Of a stretch of 22,864 bases of DNA, positions 16,151-22,864 are shown one piece after another. Position 1 is the first letter of the stretch. Each line of letters starts with the position of its first letter. Both the position numbers and the translations under genes were made by a program. Under the pieces are notes generated by a model that had not been told where the DNA came from, searched no databases, and worked only from the letters and a program-made list of their open reading frames with translations. This DNA is from Nitrospira sp. (lineage in GTDB: Bacteria > Nitrospirota > Nitrospiria > Nitrospirales > Nitrospiraceae). Location of the stretch: NCBI GenBank assembly GCA_025360665.1, contig JANYBU010000358.1, forward strand, positions 1 to 22,864. The letters run 5' to 3'.

Positions 16151-16176
16151 CACAGAAGATCAACAGGCTCCATCCC
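16151..16176 (+). repeat. 26-bp direct repeat, copy 2
   Basis: It starts CACAGAAGATCAACAGGC and ends CCATCCC. It differs from 15581-15606 at two positions. Confidence 0.7.
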
Positions 16177-16213
16177 CTCTTCTGCTCCAAGTTCGCGTGT
16201 TTTTTTATTCTGA

Positions 16214-16237
16214 TTCATCCCCGCGCTCGCGGGGAAC
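16214..16237. repeat. Solitary type I-E CRISPR-repeat-like sequence
   Basis: The 24 bases read TTCATCCCCGC, GCTC, GCGGGGAAC: the stem CCCCGC/GCGGGG with a 4-nt loop, flanked by TTCAT and GAAC, is the usual core of type I-E repeats. No second copy and no cas gene is visible in the window, so this is not an array. A chance hairpin or a bound factor site are alternatives. Confidence 0.5.
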
Positions 16238-16475
16238 CGGCGAATGTGTGATCGGAAGACTTGGCCCCGTTTGGTTCGGTGGTTTGGCTTTGGAAGGTGC
16301 GGTGCAACATGGACTGACCGGCGAGACAGGTTGCTGGCACCTGTATTTTCTTTCGATCAGGCGCTTCCGGTGCCTTACGCAACGAACCACCCAGTCGAGC
16401 GTGAAGATCTGCTTAGCCGGGGCCTGCAGGTCGGCCAGTGAACGAAACGGCTTGGCCAGGGAGACGGGAGCTCGT

Positions 16476-16694
16476 TCATTCAGGGCGGTCGTTCATTTCC
16501 TTCCGGACCAGTTCCTCGGCTTTCAGCCAGTCTTCTATGTCGCGCTCCGCCTGGCGCCCCCGTTGCTCATAGAGTTCGTAGGCTTTCTTCGCGATCCGTT
16601 CCCTCACCTCATCCGAATACTTCTGCATGGACTCAGGTTCAGGCGACAGGTTCCGCTCCACCACACGCTGGGGGTCAGGATTTTTGCTCTTCAT
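16476..16694 (-). CDS. DUF2934-domain protein (72 aa)
   Basis: The small acidic/basic helical protein contains RERIAKKAYELYEQRGRQ and ERDIEDWLKAEELV near residues 31-63, the pattern of DUF2934 (helix, Gly turn, then D-x-x-x-W-L-x-A-E). DUF2934 proteins have no known function. AAGGAGGG lies 8 nt before the start codon, a strong ribosome site, and a good promoter lies just upstream. The gene is divergent from the J-domain gene. Confidence 0.8.
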   Translation of the reverse strand: MKSKNPDPQRVVERNLSPEPESMQKYSDEVRERIAKKAYELYEQRGRQAERDIEDWLKAEELVRKEMNDRPE

Positions 16695-16723
16695 GGGGCC
16701 TCCCTCCTTCGACGATTGAGTCT

Positions 16724-16753
16724 ATTATCATGATAGATCAGTCGGCCTGTCTA
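16724..16753 (-). promoter_or_regulatory. Predicted sigma-70 promoter for the DUF2934 gene
   Basis: On the minus strand TAGACA (16748-16753) and GATAAT (16724-16729) are 18 nt apart, each differing from consensus at one base. The -10 box lies about 30 nt before the start codon. It overlaps the palindrome TATCATGATA, a possible operator. Confidence 0.55.
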
Positions 16754-16777
16754 GTTGCATAGAGTGGTTTACTGACC

Positions 16778-16807
16778 TTGCATCCTCGATCTCTGACCTC
16801 CTAGAAT
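16778..16807 (+). promoter_or_regulatory. Predicted sigma-70 promoter for the J-domain/Sel1 gene
   Basis: TTGCAT (16778-16783) and TAGAAT (16802-16807) are separated by 18 nt. The -10 box and the following CCCTGCGAGG-CCCATGTCC leader recur in front of the first adhesin-E gene. Confidence 0.55.
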
Positions 16808-16853
16808 ACTCCCCCTGCGAGGTGCCCATGTCCATTTTATTGGAGAGTCTAGC

Positions 16854-18170
16854 ATGGAGACTTATTACTCCATTCTGGAAATCCCTGAATCAGCGACTCC
16901 CGAAGAGATAAAGCAAGCCTACCGACTATTATTACAAGTCTGGCATCCCGACCGCTTTCATCATAACCCCGATCTTCTGGCAAAGGCCGAGAAGAAGACC
17001 AGGGAAATTAACGCGGCCTTCACCACGCTCAGTAACCCGGCATTGAAACAACGGTATGATGAAGGGCGACCTACCAGCCGTGCGCGGCAAGAGCCGCACA
17101 AGCGTAAACCGTCAGGAGACGAAGCTCGCACGACCCGATGTCCCAACTCGGTATGTGCTTCGGTACTCCGAGTCAACGCTACGACTATTGGGATCGTGAC
17201 GTGCCCCTCCTGTCGGATCACGTTTCGCTACGATCCCGAGCGAGATGAGAAATGGGATATTATCCCTCCAGAAGGAAATGAGGTTTTTACCCCTGCGCGG
17301 ATGGCCATGTCGGCAATCGTCTTAGTCTTTGCCATAGTCATAGTATGGACGGCTACGGCAAAGACTAAGACTCTTGTGTCTAACAAGCCTGCTCATACTC
17401 ATACGGATGAACATGAGACTCTTCCGAGCAATGAGCCACTAGCATTCAAAGAAGAAGAGCGGGTTCACCACGCTGAAGGTGGGGGAGATGGTGTTTCCAA
17501 CCAACTTGCTCATACTCATACCGATGGACATGAGACCCTTCCGGGGAATGCTTCAACGGCAGAAACCCCACATGAGCACATGGATCGCCTGGAACCGATG
17601 CAGCGACAGATGGCGCAGGCCCCTGGGCGTGCGCCATCTTCCCCACCGGACATCATCTCAGACGTAGACCTGCAACAACTGAAGACGCTGGCCGCCCAGG
17701 GCAGTGCGTGGGCACAGAGCCAGCTCGGGCAGCTGTATGCCAACGGGCGGGGCATGGCGCAGGACTATGCGACGGCACGGGGATGGTACGAGAAAGCCGC
17801 CGCTCAGGGCCATGCGTGGGCGCAGGCCCAACTCGGGCAGCTGTATGCCGACGGGCGGGGCGTGCCGCAGGACTATAAGAAGGCACGACAGTGGTGGGAG
17901 CAAGCGGCGTTACAGGGAAACGCGCAGGCGCAGTTCAACCTCGGGCAGCTGTATACCAACGGGCGGGGCATGGCGCAGGACTATACGACGGCTCGGGGAT
18001 GGTACGAGAAAGCCGCCATCCAGGGCCATGCGTGGGCGCAGGCCCAACTCGGGCAGCTGTATGCCAACGGGCGGGGCGTACCGCAGGACTACGCGACGGC
18101 ACGGGGATGGTACGAGAAATCCGCCGCCCAGGGCAACGCGTGGGCGCAGGCTCAGCTTGCGCTGATGTAG
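16854..18170 (+). CDS. J-domain, zinc-ribbon, transmembrane and Sel1-repeat protein
   Basis: This 438-aa multidomain protein begins with a J domain (about 3-71, HPD at 31-33), which by family knowledge stimulates an Hsp70 partner. Next come four Cys (96, 101, 117, 120) in a zinc-ribbon-like arrangement, one membrane segment at about 149-168, and a linker with a 39-aa duplication holding HTHTDxHETLP twice. The C-terminal third is over four nearly identical 36-aa Sel1 repeats (LGQLYANGRGMAQDY, ARGWYEKAA), a protein-binding solenoid. The start has a GGAG ribosome site. The order suggests a membrane-anchored co-chaperone with the Sel1 part outside the membrane. The frame ends inside a Sel1 unit, and remnants of the lost end follow. 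Confidence 0.85.
   Translation: METYYSILEIPESATPEEIKQAYRLLLQVWHPDRFHHNPDLLAKAEKKTREINAAFTTLSNPALKQRYDEGRPTSRARQEPHKRKPSGDEARTTRCPNSVCASVLRVNATTIGIVTCPSCRITFRYDPERDEKWDIIPPEGNEVFTPARMAMSAIVLVFAIVIVWTATAKTKTLVSNKPAHTHTDEHETLPSNEPLAFKEEERVHHAEGGGDGVSNQLAHTHTDGHETLPGNASTAETPHEHMDRLEPMQRQMAQAPGRAPSSPPDIISDVDLQQLKTLAAQGSAWAQSQLGQLYANGRGMAQDYATARGWYEKAAAQGHAWAQAQLGQLYADGRGVPQDYKKARQWWEQAALQGNAQAQFNLGQLYTNGRGMAQDYTTARGWYEKAAIQGHAWAQAQLGQLYANGRGVPQDYATARGWYEKSAAQGNAWAQAQLALM
17650..18170 (+). repeat. Tandem 108-bp repeats coding Sel1 units
   Basis: The word CTCGGGCAGCTGTAT recurs at 17724, 17832, 17940 and 18048, exactly 108 bp apart, and a fifth unit begins at 18156. Units are nearly identical at DNA level, showing recent expansion or gene conversion. 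The next decayed unit is 99 bp further on. Confidence 0.85.
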
Positions 18171-18433
18171 CCGATGGGCGGTGGGTGTCTATGCGACGGC
18201 AGGCAGTGGTGGGAGCAAGCGGCGTAACAGGAAAACGCACCGGCGTAGTCCCACCTCGGTTGGCTGTATGAGCTGGGACAAGGTGTTTCGCAGAACGATG
18301 TGCGTGCATCCATGTGGCTCAACCTGGCCGGAACACACGGAGATACGAATGAAACCAAGCATCGTGCTGCTCTCGCCAAACGAATGACCCCTGCCAGATT
18401 GCCGAGGCGCACAAACTAGCGTGGGAGTGGATA
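18171..18433 (+). pseudogene. Decayed C-terminal end of the Sel1-repeat gene
   Basis: In the same frame as the upstream gene, after its TAG, the sequence continues as QWWEQAA, then TAA at 18225-18227 and TAG at 18246-18248. It then gives SHLGWLYELGQGVSQNDVRA, SMWLNLAG and ALAKRMTPA, the usual closing repeat of Sel1 proteins. Near 18391 one base appears lost: adding it restores QIAEAHKLAWEW, the usual end. So the gene once extended about 85 residues further and has been shortened. Confidence 0.75.
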
Positions 18434-18518
18434 CCGAAGGCACAGTTAGCCCCTGGTCGAGCCACGCGGCTCCGACACACTCCCGCCGATCTATACAAGC
18501 ATCTCTCAATACCCCGTC

Positions 18519-18547
18519 TTGCGGTTTCCTCAGTCCCCTCCTACAAT
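18519..18547 (+). promoter_or_regulatory. Predicted sigma-70 promoter for the first adhesin-E-like gene
   Basis: TTGCGG (18519-18524) and TACAAT (18542-18547) are separated by 17 nt. The -10 box, leader, GAGG and ATGTCC match the module before the J-domain gene. Confidence 0.55.
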
Positions 18548-18568
18548 ACGCCTCCCTGCGAGGCTCCC

Positions 18569-19066
18569 ATGTCCTTCTCAATTCGCCCCTACCGTCGCTT
18601 CCCGGTGCCATGCTCCGTCACGTACCACGCGGGACCTTTCCTCAAACTGCCGTTGCCCTACTTTTTGGGTTTCTGGTTACTGATCACGTTCCTGGTGCTG
18701 AGTAGCGGACCGGCCTATGCGGAGTGGATTGCGGTTGAGAAAAACAATCAATTAGCGGGAATAATGACTGTGTACGTCGATCCAGACACCATTCACAGAA
18801 AAGGGAATCTGGTGACGATGTGGCAATTAATTGACTTTAAGACAATGCAAGGGGGGAGGAGCCCCAGCCGATTTTCGTCTACGAAGATCCAAAAGCAATT
18901 CGACTGCGCGGAAGAGCGCCTTCGGTTGCTTGCACTCACGGATTTCTGGGGCAATATGGGAACCGGTGAACCGGCTGGTGCATACGTAGACGAAGGCAAC
19001 TGGGTACCAGTTGAACCAGATAGTATTAATCAAGCTCTGTGGGAATTCGCCTGCAACAAGCAGTGA
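18569..19066 (+). CDS. Exported adhesin-E-like protein, first copy, with an unusual N-terminus
   Basis: This 165-aa product has the conserved pattern of surface-adhesin-E-type proteins: EW near the mature start, TVYVDPDTIHRKGNLVTMWQ, FDCAEERLRLLAL, GNMGTGEP, and WVPVEPDSINQALWEFAC near the end. The two Cys (FDCAEER and EFACNK) could form a disulphide. The signal peptide FWLLITFLVLSSGPAYA is preceded by about 34 extra residues, including YRRFPVPCSVTY, which resembles the opening of a PilZ domain. This suggests the start region was borrowed from another gene. Export may then depend on an internal start. It is tandem with a cleaner paralogue. Confidence 0.7.
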   Translation: MSFSIRPYRRFPVPCSVTYHAGPFLKLPLPYFLGFWLLITFLVLSSGPAYAEWIAVEKNNQLAGIMTVYVDPDTIHRKGNLVTMWQLIDFKTMQGGRSPSRFSSTKIQKQFDCAEERLRLLALTDFWGNMGTGEPAGAYVDEGNWVPVEPDSINQALWEFACNKQ

Positions 19067-19103
19067 TCTCGCAGTCAACGCTGTACGGTTCAAGGTGAGG
19101 CAC

Positions 19104-19496
19104 ATGAAACGACTGCTCCTGATAACGCTACTGGTGCTGAATAGTGGACCAGTGTATGCGGAGTGGGTGTTGACGAGTGGCGACGACGAAGCAGGACTGA
19201 CTGTGTACGTCGATCCAGATACCATTCGACGCAAGGGAAATCTGGTGAAGATGTGGCAATTGTACGACTATAAGACTGTACAAGCCGTGGCGGGCGATTC
19301 GCTCTTGTCTATCCAGCGACAAAACGAATACGACTGTACAGAAGAGCGTACACGCATGCTTGCATATACGTGGTTCTCAAGCAACATGGGAAAAGGGAGA
19401 GTGGTTTATAGAACCGCAGACGAACAACAGTGGGAACCAATTGTCCCACGTAGCATCGATCGAGCTCTGTGGAAAGTGGCGTGCGGTAAGCAGTGA
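19104..19496 (+). CDS. Exported adhesin-E-like protein, second copy
   Basis: ATG 19104 is chosen because AAGGTGAGG stands just upstream and the protein then begins with a normal signal peptide (MKRLLLITLLVLNSGPVYA, cleavage before EW). The 130-aa protein shares TVYVDPDTIRRKGNLVKMWQ, the DCTEERTRMLAY segment, NMGKG and ALWKVACGKQ with its upstream neighbour, so the two are tandem paralogues. The mature protein is about 111 aa and probably periplasmic or surface-associated. Adhesin E of Haemophilus binds host matrix proteins, but that function should not be carried over to this organism. Confidence 0.75.
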   Translation: MKRLLLITLLVLNSGPVYAEWVLTSGDDEAGLTVYVDPDTIRRKGNLVKMWQLYDYKTVQAVAGDSLLSIQRQNEYDCTEERTRMLAYTWFSSNMGKGRVVYRTADEQQWEPIVPRSIDRALWKVACGKQ

Positions 19497-19732
19497 TGCT
19501 GCTCGAGGGCACTCACGTCAATCACCCGCAAGGTAACCCGCATTATTCATGACGCGTCTGCCGCAATCGCCGGTCCGCTGCTACGACGAGCCTTCGGTCA
19601 GCGGGCTCGCCCCTCGGACCCAGATCTTTTAGAGGAAGACGTGTCATATCGACTTCTGCCGATGGCACCTGTTTGCCAGGAGAGGACAGGGGGCAACTGG
19701 TAGAATTCTTCAGCAATAATGATTAAGAGCGC
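19497..19732. other. Intergenic stretch, nothing firm
   Basis: A weak CGAGCC...GGCTCG hairpin (19587-19609) is the only structure seen. No reading frame is supported. Confidence 0.45.
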
Positions 19733-19890
19733 ATGAACAACAGCTGCCCCACACGCGAGACCATGTCCATCGAAGAAGCGACCGTCTCGGACATGTGAGA
19801 CATAGCTGCGATTGTGGAAGTGCTCGAACGGAAAGGCTCTGCACGAAGGAAGACCTCGACGACATCATCACCGAGTTCCGTCGCTGTTAG
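19733..19890 (+). pseudogene. Decayed short hypothetical gene
   Basis: From ATG 19733 (or 19763) the frame reads MSIEEATVSDM, stops at TGA 19796-19798, then continues in frame as DIAAIVEVLERKG. After one apparent base loss near 19837 it goes on in the next frame as CTKEDLDDIITEFRR and stops at 19888-19890. A stop in place of Trp and a single-base deletion would explain the two breaks. From memory, a similar short protein opening MSIEEATVS occurs in Nitrospira; I cannot verify that here. Confidence 0.5.
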
Positions 19891-19893
19891 CGC

Positions 19894-20157
19894 GTGAGGA
19901 AATACACCGCCCCCGCCGCGGGGCCGAGTTGTCTGCTTGGTTGCCAGCGATGCCGGTCGCTTGAGCTGGTCCATCCAGGGGCCTCACGGCTCTCAGCGAC
20001 CGAGATTCCCGACGACATCATGCAGCCAGGGCTCACCCTTGTGGCGAGGTCCACGGACGGGAATATTCAGTCATCCGCCGCCGTGCAGACCGCGCGTCGG
20101 GACGTCTTGAGCTACATTCTGCCCGGCGGAGAGGAGTTTGACTCCTATGCTAACTGA
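19894..20157 (+). CDS. Hypothetical ORF (87 aa), doubtful
   Basis: It opens with GTG and ends 2 nt before the XRE gene's GTG. The product has no recognisable domain, signal or membrane segment and has Ser/Ala/Pro-rich composition. It follows a decayed gene and may itself be a remnant. The only support is its tight spacing to the regulator. Confidence 0.25.
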   Translation: MRKYTAPAAGPSCLLGCQRCRSLELVHPGASRLSATEIPDDIMQPGLTLVARSTDGNIQSSAAVQTARRDVLSYILPGGEEFDSYAN

Positions 20158-20159
20158 GA

Positions 20160-20366
20160 GTGACGATAGCGGTATGGAGATTGTCAGGTTTGATCAAGCA
20201 GCGGCGTGCGAAGATGGGCATCAGTCAGCGGAAACTGGCCACGCGAGTTGGCGTGAGCGACGCCTACATCGCCCAGTTGGAAACCCGTGAGCGCACTAAC
20301 ACGTCGCTCGACGTGCGGCGGCTGGCCAAGGCGTTGAAGGTCTCGATCGCGGAGTTGGTGGCATGA
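20160..20366 (+). CDS. XRE-family helix-turn-helix regulator (68 aa)
   Basis: A single HTH_3/Cro-C1 domain fills the protein: IKQRRAKMGISQRKLATRVGVSDAYIAQLETRERTNTSLDVRRLAKALKVSIAELVA, with helix 2-turn-helix 3 at about QRKLATRVGVSDAYIAQLE. Such small proteins bind operator DNA as dimers and often control plasmid, phage or toxin-antitoxin operons. The start is GTG 20160 (an internal TTG is possible). Its stop overlaps the next gene's ATG by 4 nt, so the two are co-translated. Confidence 0.85.
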   Translation: MTIAVWRLSGLIKQRRAKMGISQRKLATRVGVSDAYIAQLETRERTNTSLDVRRLAKALKVSIAELVA

Positions 20367-20617
20367 AAGGGGGGGGCAGCATGCGGCGTTGGCTTATCCT
20401 ATGGGCGCTGCTCGTGATGGTGGTCGCCGCGATTGCCGGGTGGCAGGAAATCAAGAATAGGGATGAAGAAGCGCAAGGGAAGGCGCTCTGGCACCAGCTG
20501 GCTGGGACCAACGACCTGTCCTCCCTTGCCGAGTGTATTGAAAAGAGAGAGTACGGGATGGACATCGAGAAGTGCGTGGAAATTGAGGCGGCGATCAACA
20601 AGACCCTCGGGCGATAG
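20363..20617 (+). CDS. Small membrane-anchored protein (84 aa), hypothetical
   Basis: One N-terminal membrane segment (WLILWALLVMVVAAIAGW) is followed by a charged helical domain with two Cys (LAECIEKREYGMDIEKCVEIE), which could form a disulphide across the membrane. ATG 20363 overlaps the XRE stop; an internal ATG at 20381, preceded by a G-rich ribosome-site-like run, would shorten it by six residues and is equally possible. Family unknown. Coupling to an XRE gene suggests a regulated small-protein pair. Confidence 0.6.
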   Translation: MKGGGSMRRWLILWALLVMVVAAIAGWQEIKNRDEEAQGKALWHQLAGTNDLSSLAECIEKREYGMDIEKCVEIEAAINKTLGR

Positions 20618-20635
20618 CGTGGGAGACCAGCAGAT

Positions 20636-20725
20636 ATGACGATGCGCGATTGGCTCCTGACGATCCTGCTTGGTGGGCTTTCCTGGATCGTGGTCCACAC
20701 ACTGATCTCGTACTTCTGGCGCTGA
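20636..20725 (+). CDS. Putative 29-aa membrane microprotein
   Basis: ATG 20636 has GGGAG about ten bases upstream. The peptide begins MTMRDW, has one hydrophobic stretch (LLTILLGGLSWIVVHTLISY) and ends FWR, the layout of a single-span inner-membrane microprotein. It lies 18 nt after the 84-aa membrane protein, so it may be the third gene of the XRE operon. It could resemble a small type I-like toxin peptide, but this is speculation; chance is also possible at this length. Confidence 0.45.
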   Translation: MTMRDWLLTILLGGLSWIVVHTLISYFWR

Positions 20726-20748
20726 CTGCCTGTCCTTGAAGGGACACT

Positions 20749-21009
20749 ATGATGCGCCACGCGATGAGGAGTGACGAGAACGGGGTGGCTCACAGGACGA
20801 GCCACGATGTGCTGCCGCTCGATGGGGAGGCTACGCAGCGGGCCGTGATTGCGGTCGGACATCAAGGCGCCGGTGGGCGCCAGCCATACGATGGCACCAG
20901 GCCGCTCCACTCCATCCTTCTGACGCCCCGCGTTGCGCGAGCACAAGAGATTGGGCCAGGCTACTTCGGCAACAATGATTTTACTCCGAGAAAGCTGAAG
21001 AAGAGTTAA
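20749..21009 (+). CDS. Hypothetical ORF (86 aa), doubtful
   Basis: AAGGGA lies a few bases before ATGATG. The product has no recognisable domain or membrane segment. Its last part reads through the GCGTTGCGCGAGCACA repeat, and its end overlaps the end of atpC by 4 nt on the opposite strand. It may be non-coding. Confidence 0.3.
   Translation: MMRHAMRSDENGVAHRTSHDVLPLDGEATQRAVIAVGHQGAGGRQPYDGTRPLHSILLTPRVARAQEIGPGYFGNNDFTPRKLKKS
20930..20945 (+). repeat. GCGTTGCGCGAGCACA word, second copy
   Basis: An identical 16-mer lies at 16139-16154, and the overlapping word CGAGCACAAGAG recurs at 21521-21532 between atpC and atpD. This is a short dispersed repeat of unknown role. Confidence 0.5.
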
Positions 21010-21428
21010 GTCTGGCCGGTCTTGCGAGCGCGGTCGGCGATCTTCTTGCGGAGGCGGGCTTTTTCGAGGCTGATTTCGGCTTCTTTGACTTCAGACGGCA
21101 AGCCGCCAGCCTTCAAGCGCTGCTCGGCCTTCTCCACCGACGCTTGCGCGCGGTCGACGTCGATATCTTCGGCCTTCTCGGCGATCTCGGCCATGATCGT
21201 CACTTTGGTTGGCGTGACTTCCGCATAGCCCCAGAGGATAGCCATGTGGTTGGTCTGGTCTCCGACGCGATAACGAAGCTCGCCGATGCGTAGCGTAGAA
21301 AGGAAATGACAGTGCCCTGGCAACACGCCGAACTCACCCTCTGAGCCTGGTGCAATGACCTCATCTACCTGCTGGCTCAACAACAACTTCTCCGGCGTCA
21401 CAACCTCTAACAATAACGTTCCTGCCAT
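21006..21428 (-). CDS. atpC: F-type ATP synthase epsilon subunit
   Basis: This 140-aa protein is the epsilon subunit of F1, part of the rotor stalk and a regulator of ATP hydrolysis. The N-terminal beta-sandwich is seen in LLLEVVTPEKLLLSQQVDEVIAPGSEGEFGVLPGHCHFLSTLRIG and the C-terminal helical hairpin in DRAQASVEKAEQRLKAG and EAEISLEKARLRKKIADR. TAGGAGAG precedes the start. It lies 115 nt downstream of atpD on the same strand, the standard last position of the atp operon. Confidence 0.95.
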   Translation of the reverse strand: MAGTLLLEVVTPEKLLLSQQVDEVIAPGSEGEFGVLPGHCHFLSTLRIGELRYRVGDQTNHMAILWGYAEVTPTKVTIMAEIAEKAEDIDVDRAQASVEKAEQRLKAGGLPSEVKEAEISLEKARLRKKIADRARKTGQT

Positions 21429-21543
21429 ATCTCTCCTACGTGCTCATCAAAAGGTATGAGCTGGCGGGATGCTCTGACGTGCGCGCATCGACCGAGCACC
21501 GTTTCATCGTGCGCGGTCTGCGAGCACAAGAGCGCCCGTCTGC

Positions 21544-22864
<1,321 letters not shown>

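Larger units (their letters stand above)
16117..16475. other. Intergenic stretch, no gene supported
   Basis: It contains the second 26-bp direct repeat, a 16-bp GCGTTGCGCGAGCACA word shared with 20930, and a solitary type I-E-like CRISPR repeat. The plus-strand open frame 16137-16733 covers this stretch but runs antisense through the DUF2934 gene and has no recognisable content. Confidence 0.6.

Noticed and set aside
16214..16237. CRISPR array
   Set aside because: Only one repeat-like unit is present, without spacers or cas genes, so it is listed as a solitary repeat.
16137..16733. 198-aa plus-strand open frame
   Set aside because: It runs antisense through the well-supported DUF2934 gene, has Leu/Arg-rich composition typical of a shadow frame and no recognisable domain.
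20864..20882. GGCGCC-GGTG-GGCGCC as terminator for atpC
   Set aside because: It lies over 120 nt from the atpC stop, inside another possible frame, and lacks a T run on the minus strand.
20296..20946. 216-aa minus-strand open frame
   Set aside because: It is antisense to the XRE and small membrane-protein genes, with low-complexity Ser/Arg/Pro content and no ribosome site seen.

Overview
The window looks like a chromosomal segment of a Nitrospira-like bacterium (phylum Nitrospirota). This is an inference from the moderately high GC content, the Gram-negative exported proteins (an outer-membrane barrel, a lipoprotein, a heme protein), a DUF2934 protein, paired surface-adhesin-E-type proteins, ORF6N-domain genes and intergenic ACCAGA-type repeats. 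No rRNA or tRNA gene was recognised to confirm it.

Left part (1-6000), mostly core-type genes. The 3' end of a zinc/manganese-type ABC solute-binding protein gene is followed by its ATPase and permease, giving a znuA-C-B-like uptake operon. Next come an outer-membrane beta-barrel protein, a convergent GNAT acetyltransferase, a 59-aa zinc-ribbon protein, a minus-strand pair (an RluA-family pseudouridine synthase followed by an unknown 140-aa protein), and a divergent periplasmic c-heme protein of the Tll0287-like/DUF3365 type. Perfect hairpins lie in the convergent gaps, and two palindromes lie in the divergent gap.

Middle part (6000-15660), a defence island. It opens with an ACCAGA repeat and two damaged tandem ORF6N genes, each carrying a TCACA-N3-TGTGA palindrome at the same place in the reading frame. 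A five-gene run then follows in which every junction is a 4-nt ATGA or GTGA overlap: hsdM, a DUF1016/PDDEXK nuclease, hsdS with an acidic tail, hsdR, and an unknown 70-aa ORF. A 59-aa lipoprotein gene comes after. The cassette is bracketed by inverted copies of one repeat element that share a 32-bp core with one mismatch.

Right part (15660-21000), a patchwork of small accessory genes. It holds a membrane protein between 26-bp direct repeats, a solitary sequence resembling a type I-E CRISPR repeat, a DUF2934 gene on the minus strand, a J-domain/zinc-ribbon/TM/Sel1-repeat protein whose last Sel1 unit has decayed past the stop, two tandem adhesin-E-like exported proteins, a decayed short gene, and an XRE regulator with two tiny membrane proteins. 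The J-domain gene and the first adhesin-E gene share a duplicated promoter-RBS-ATG module.

The right end (21006-22864) carries atpC and the 3' part of atpD on the minus strand, the end of an F-type ATP synthase operon running in from outside the window.
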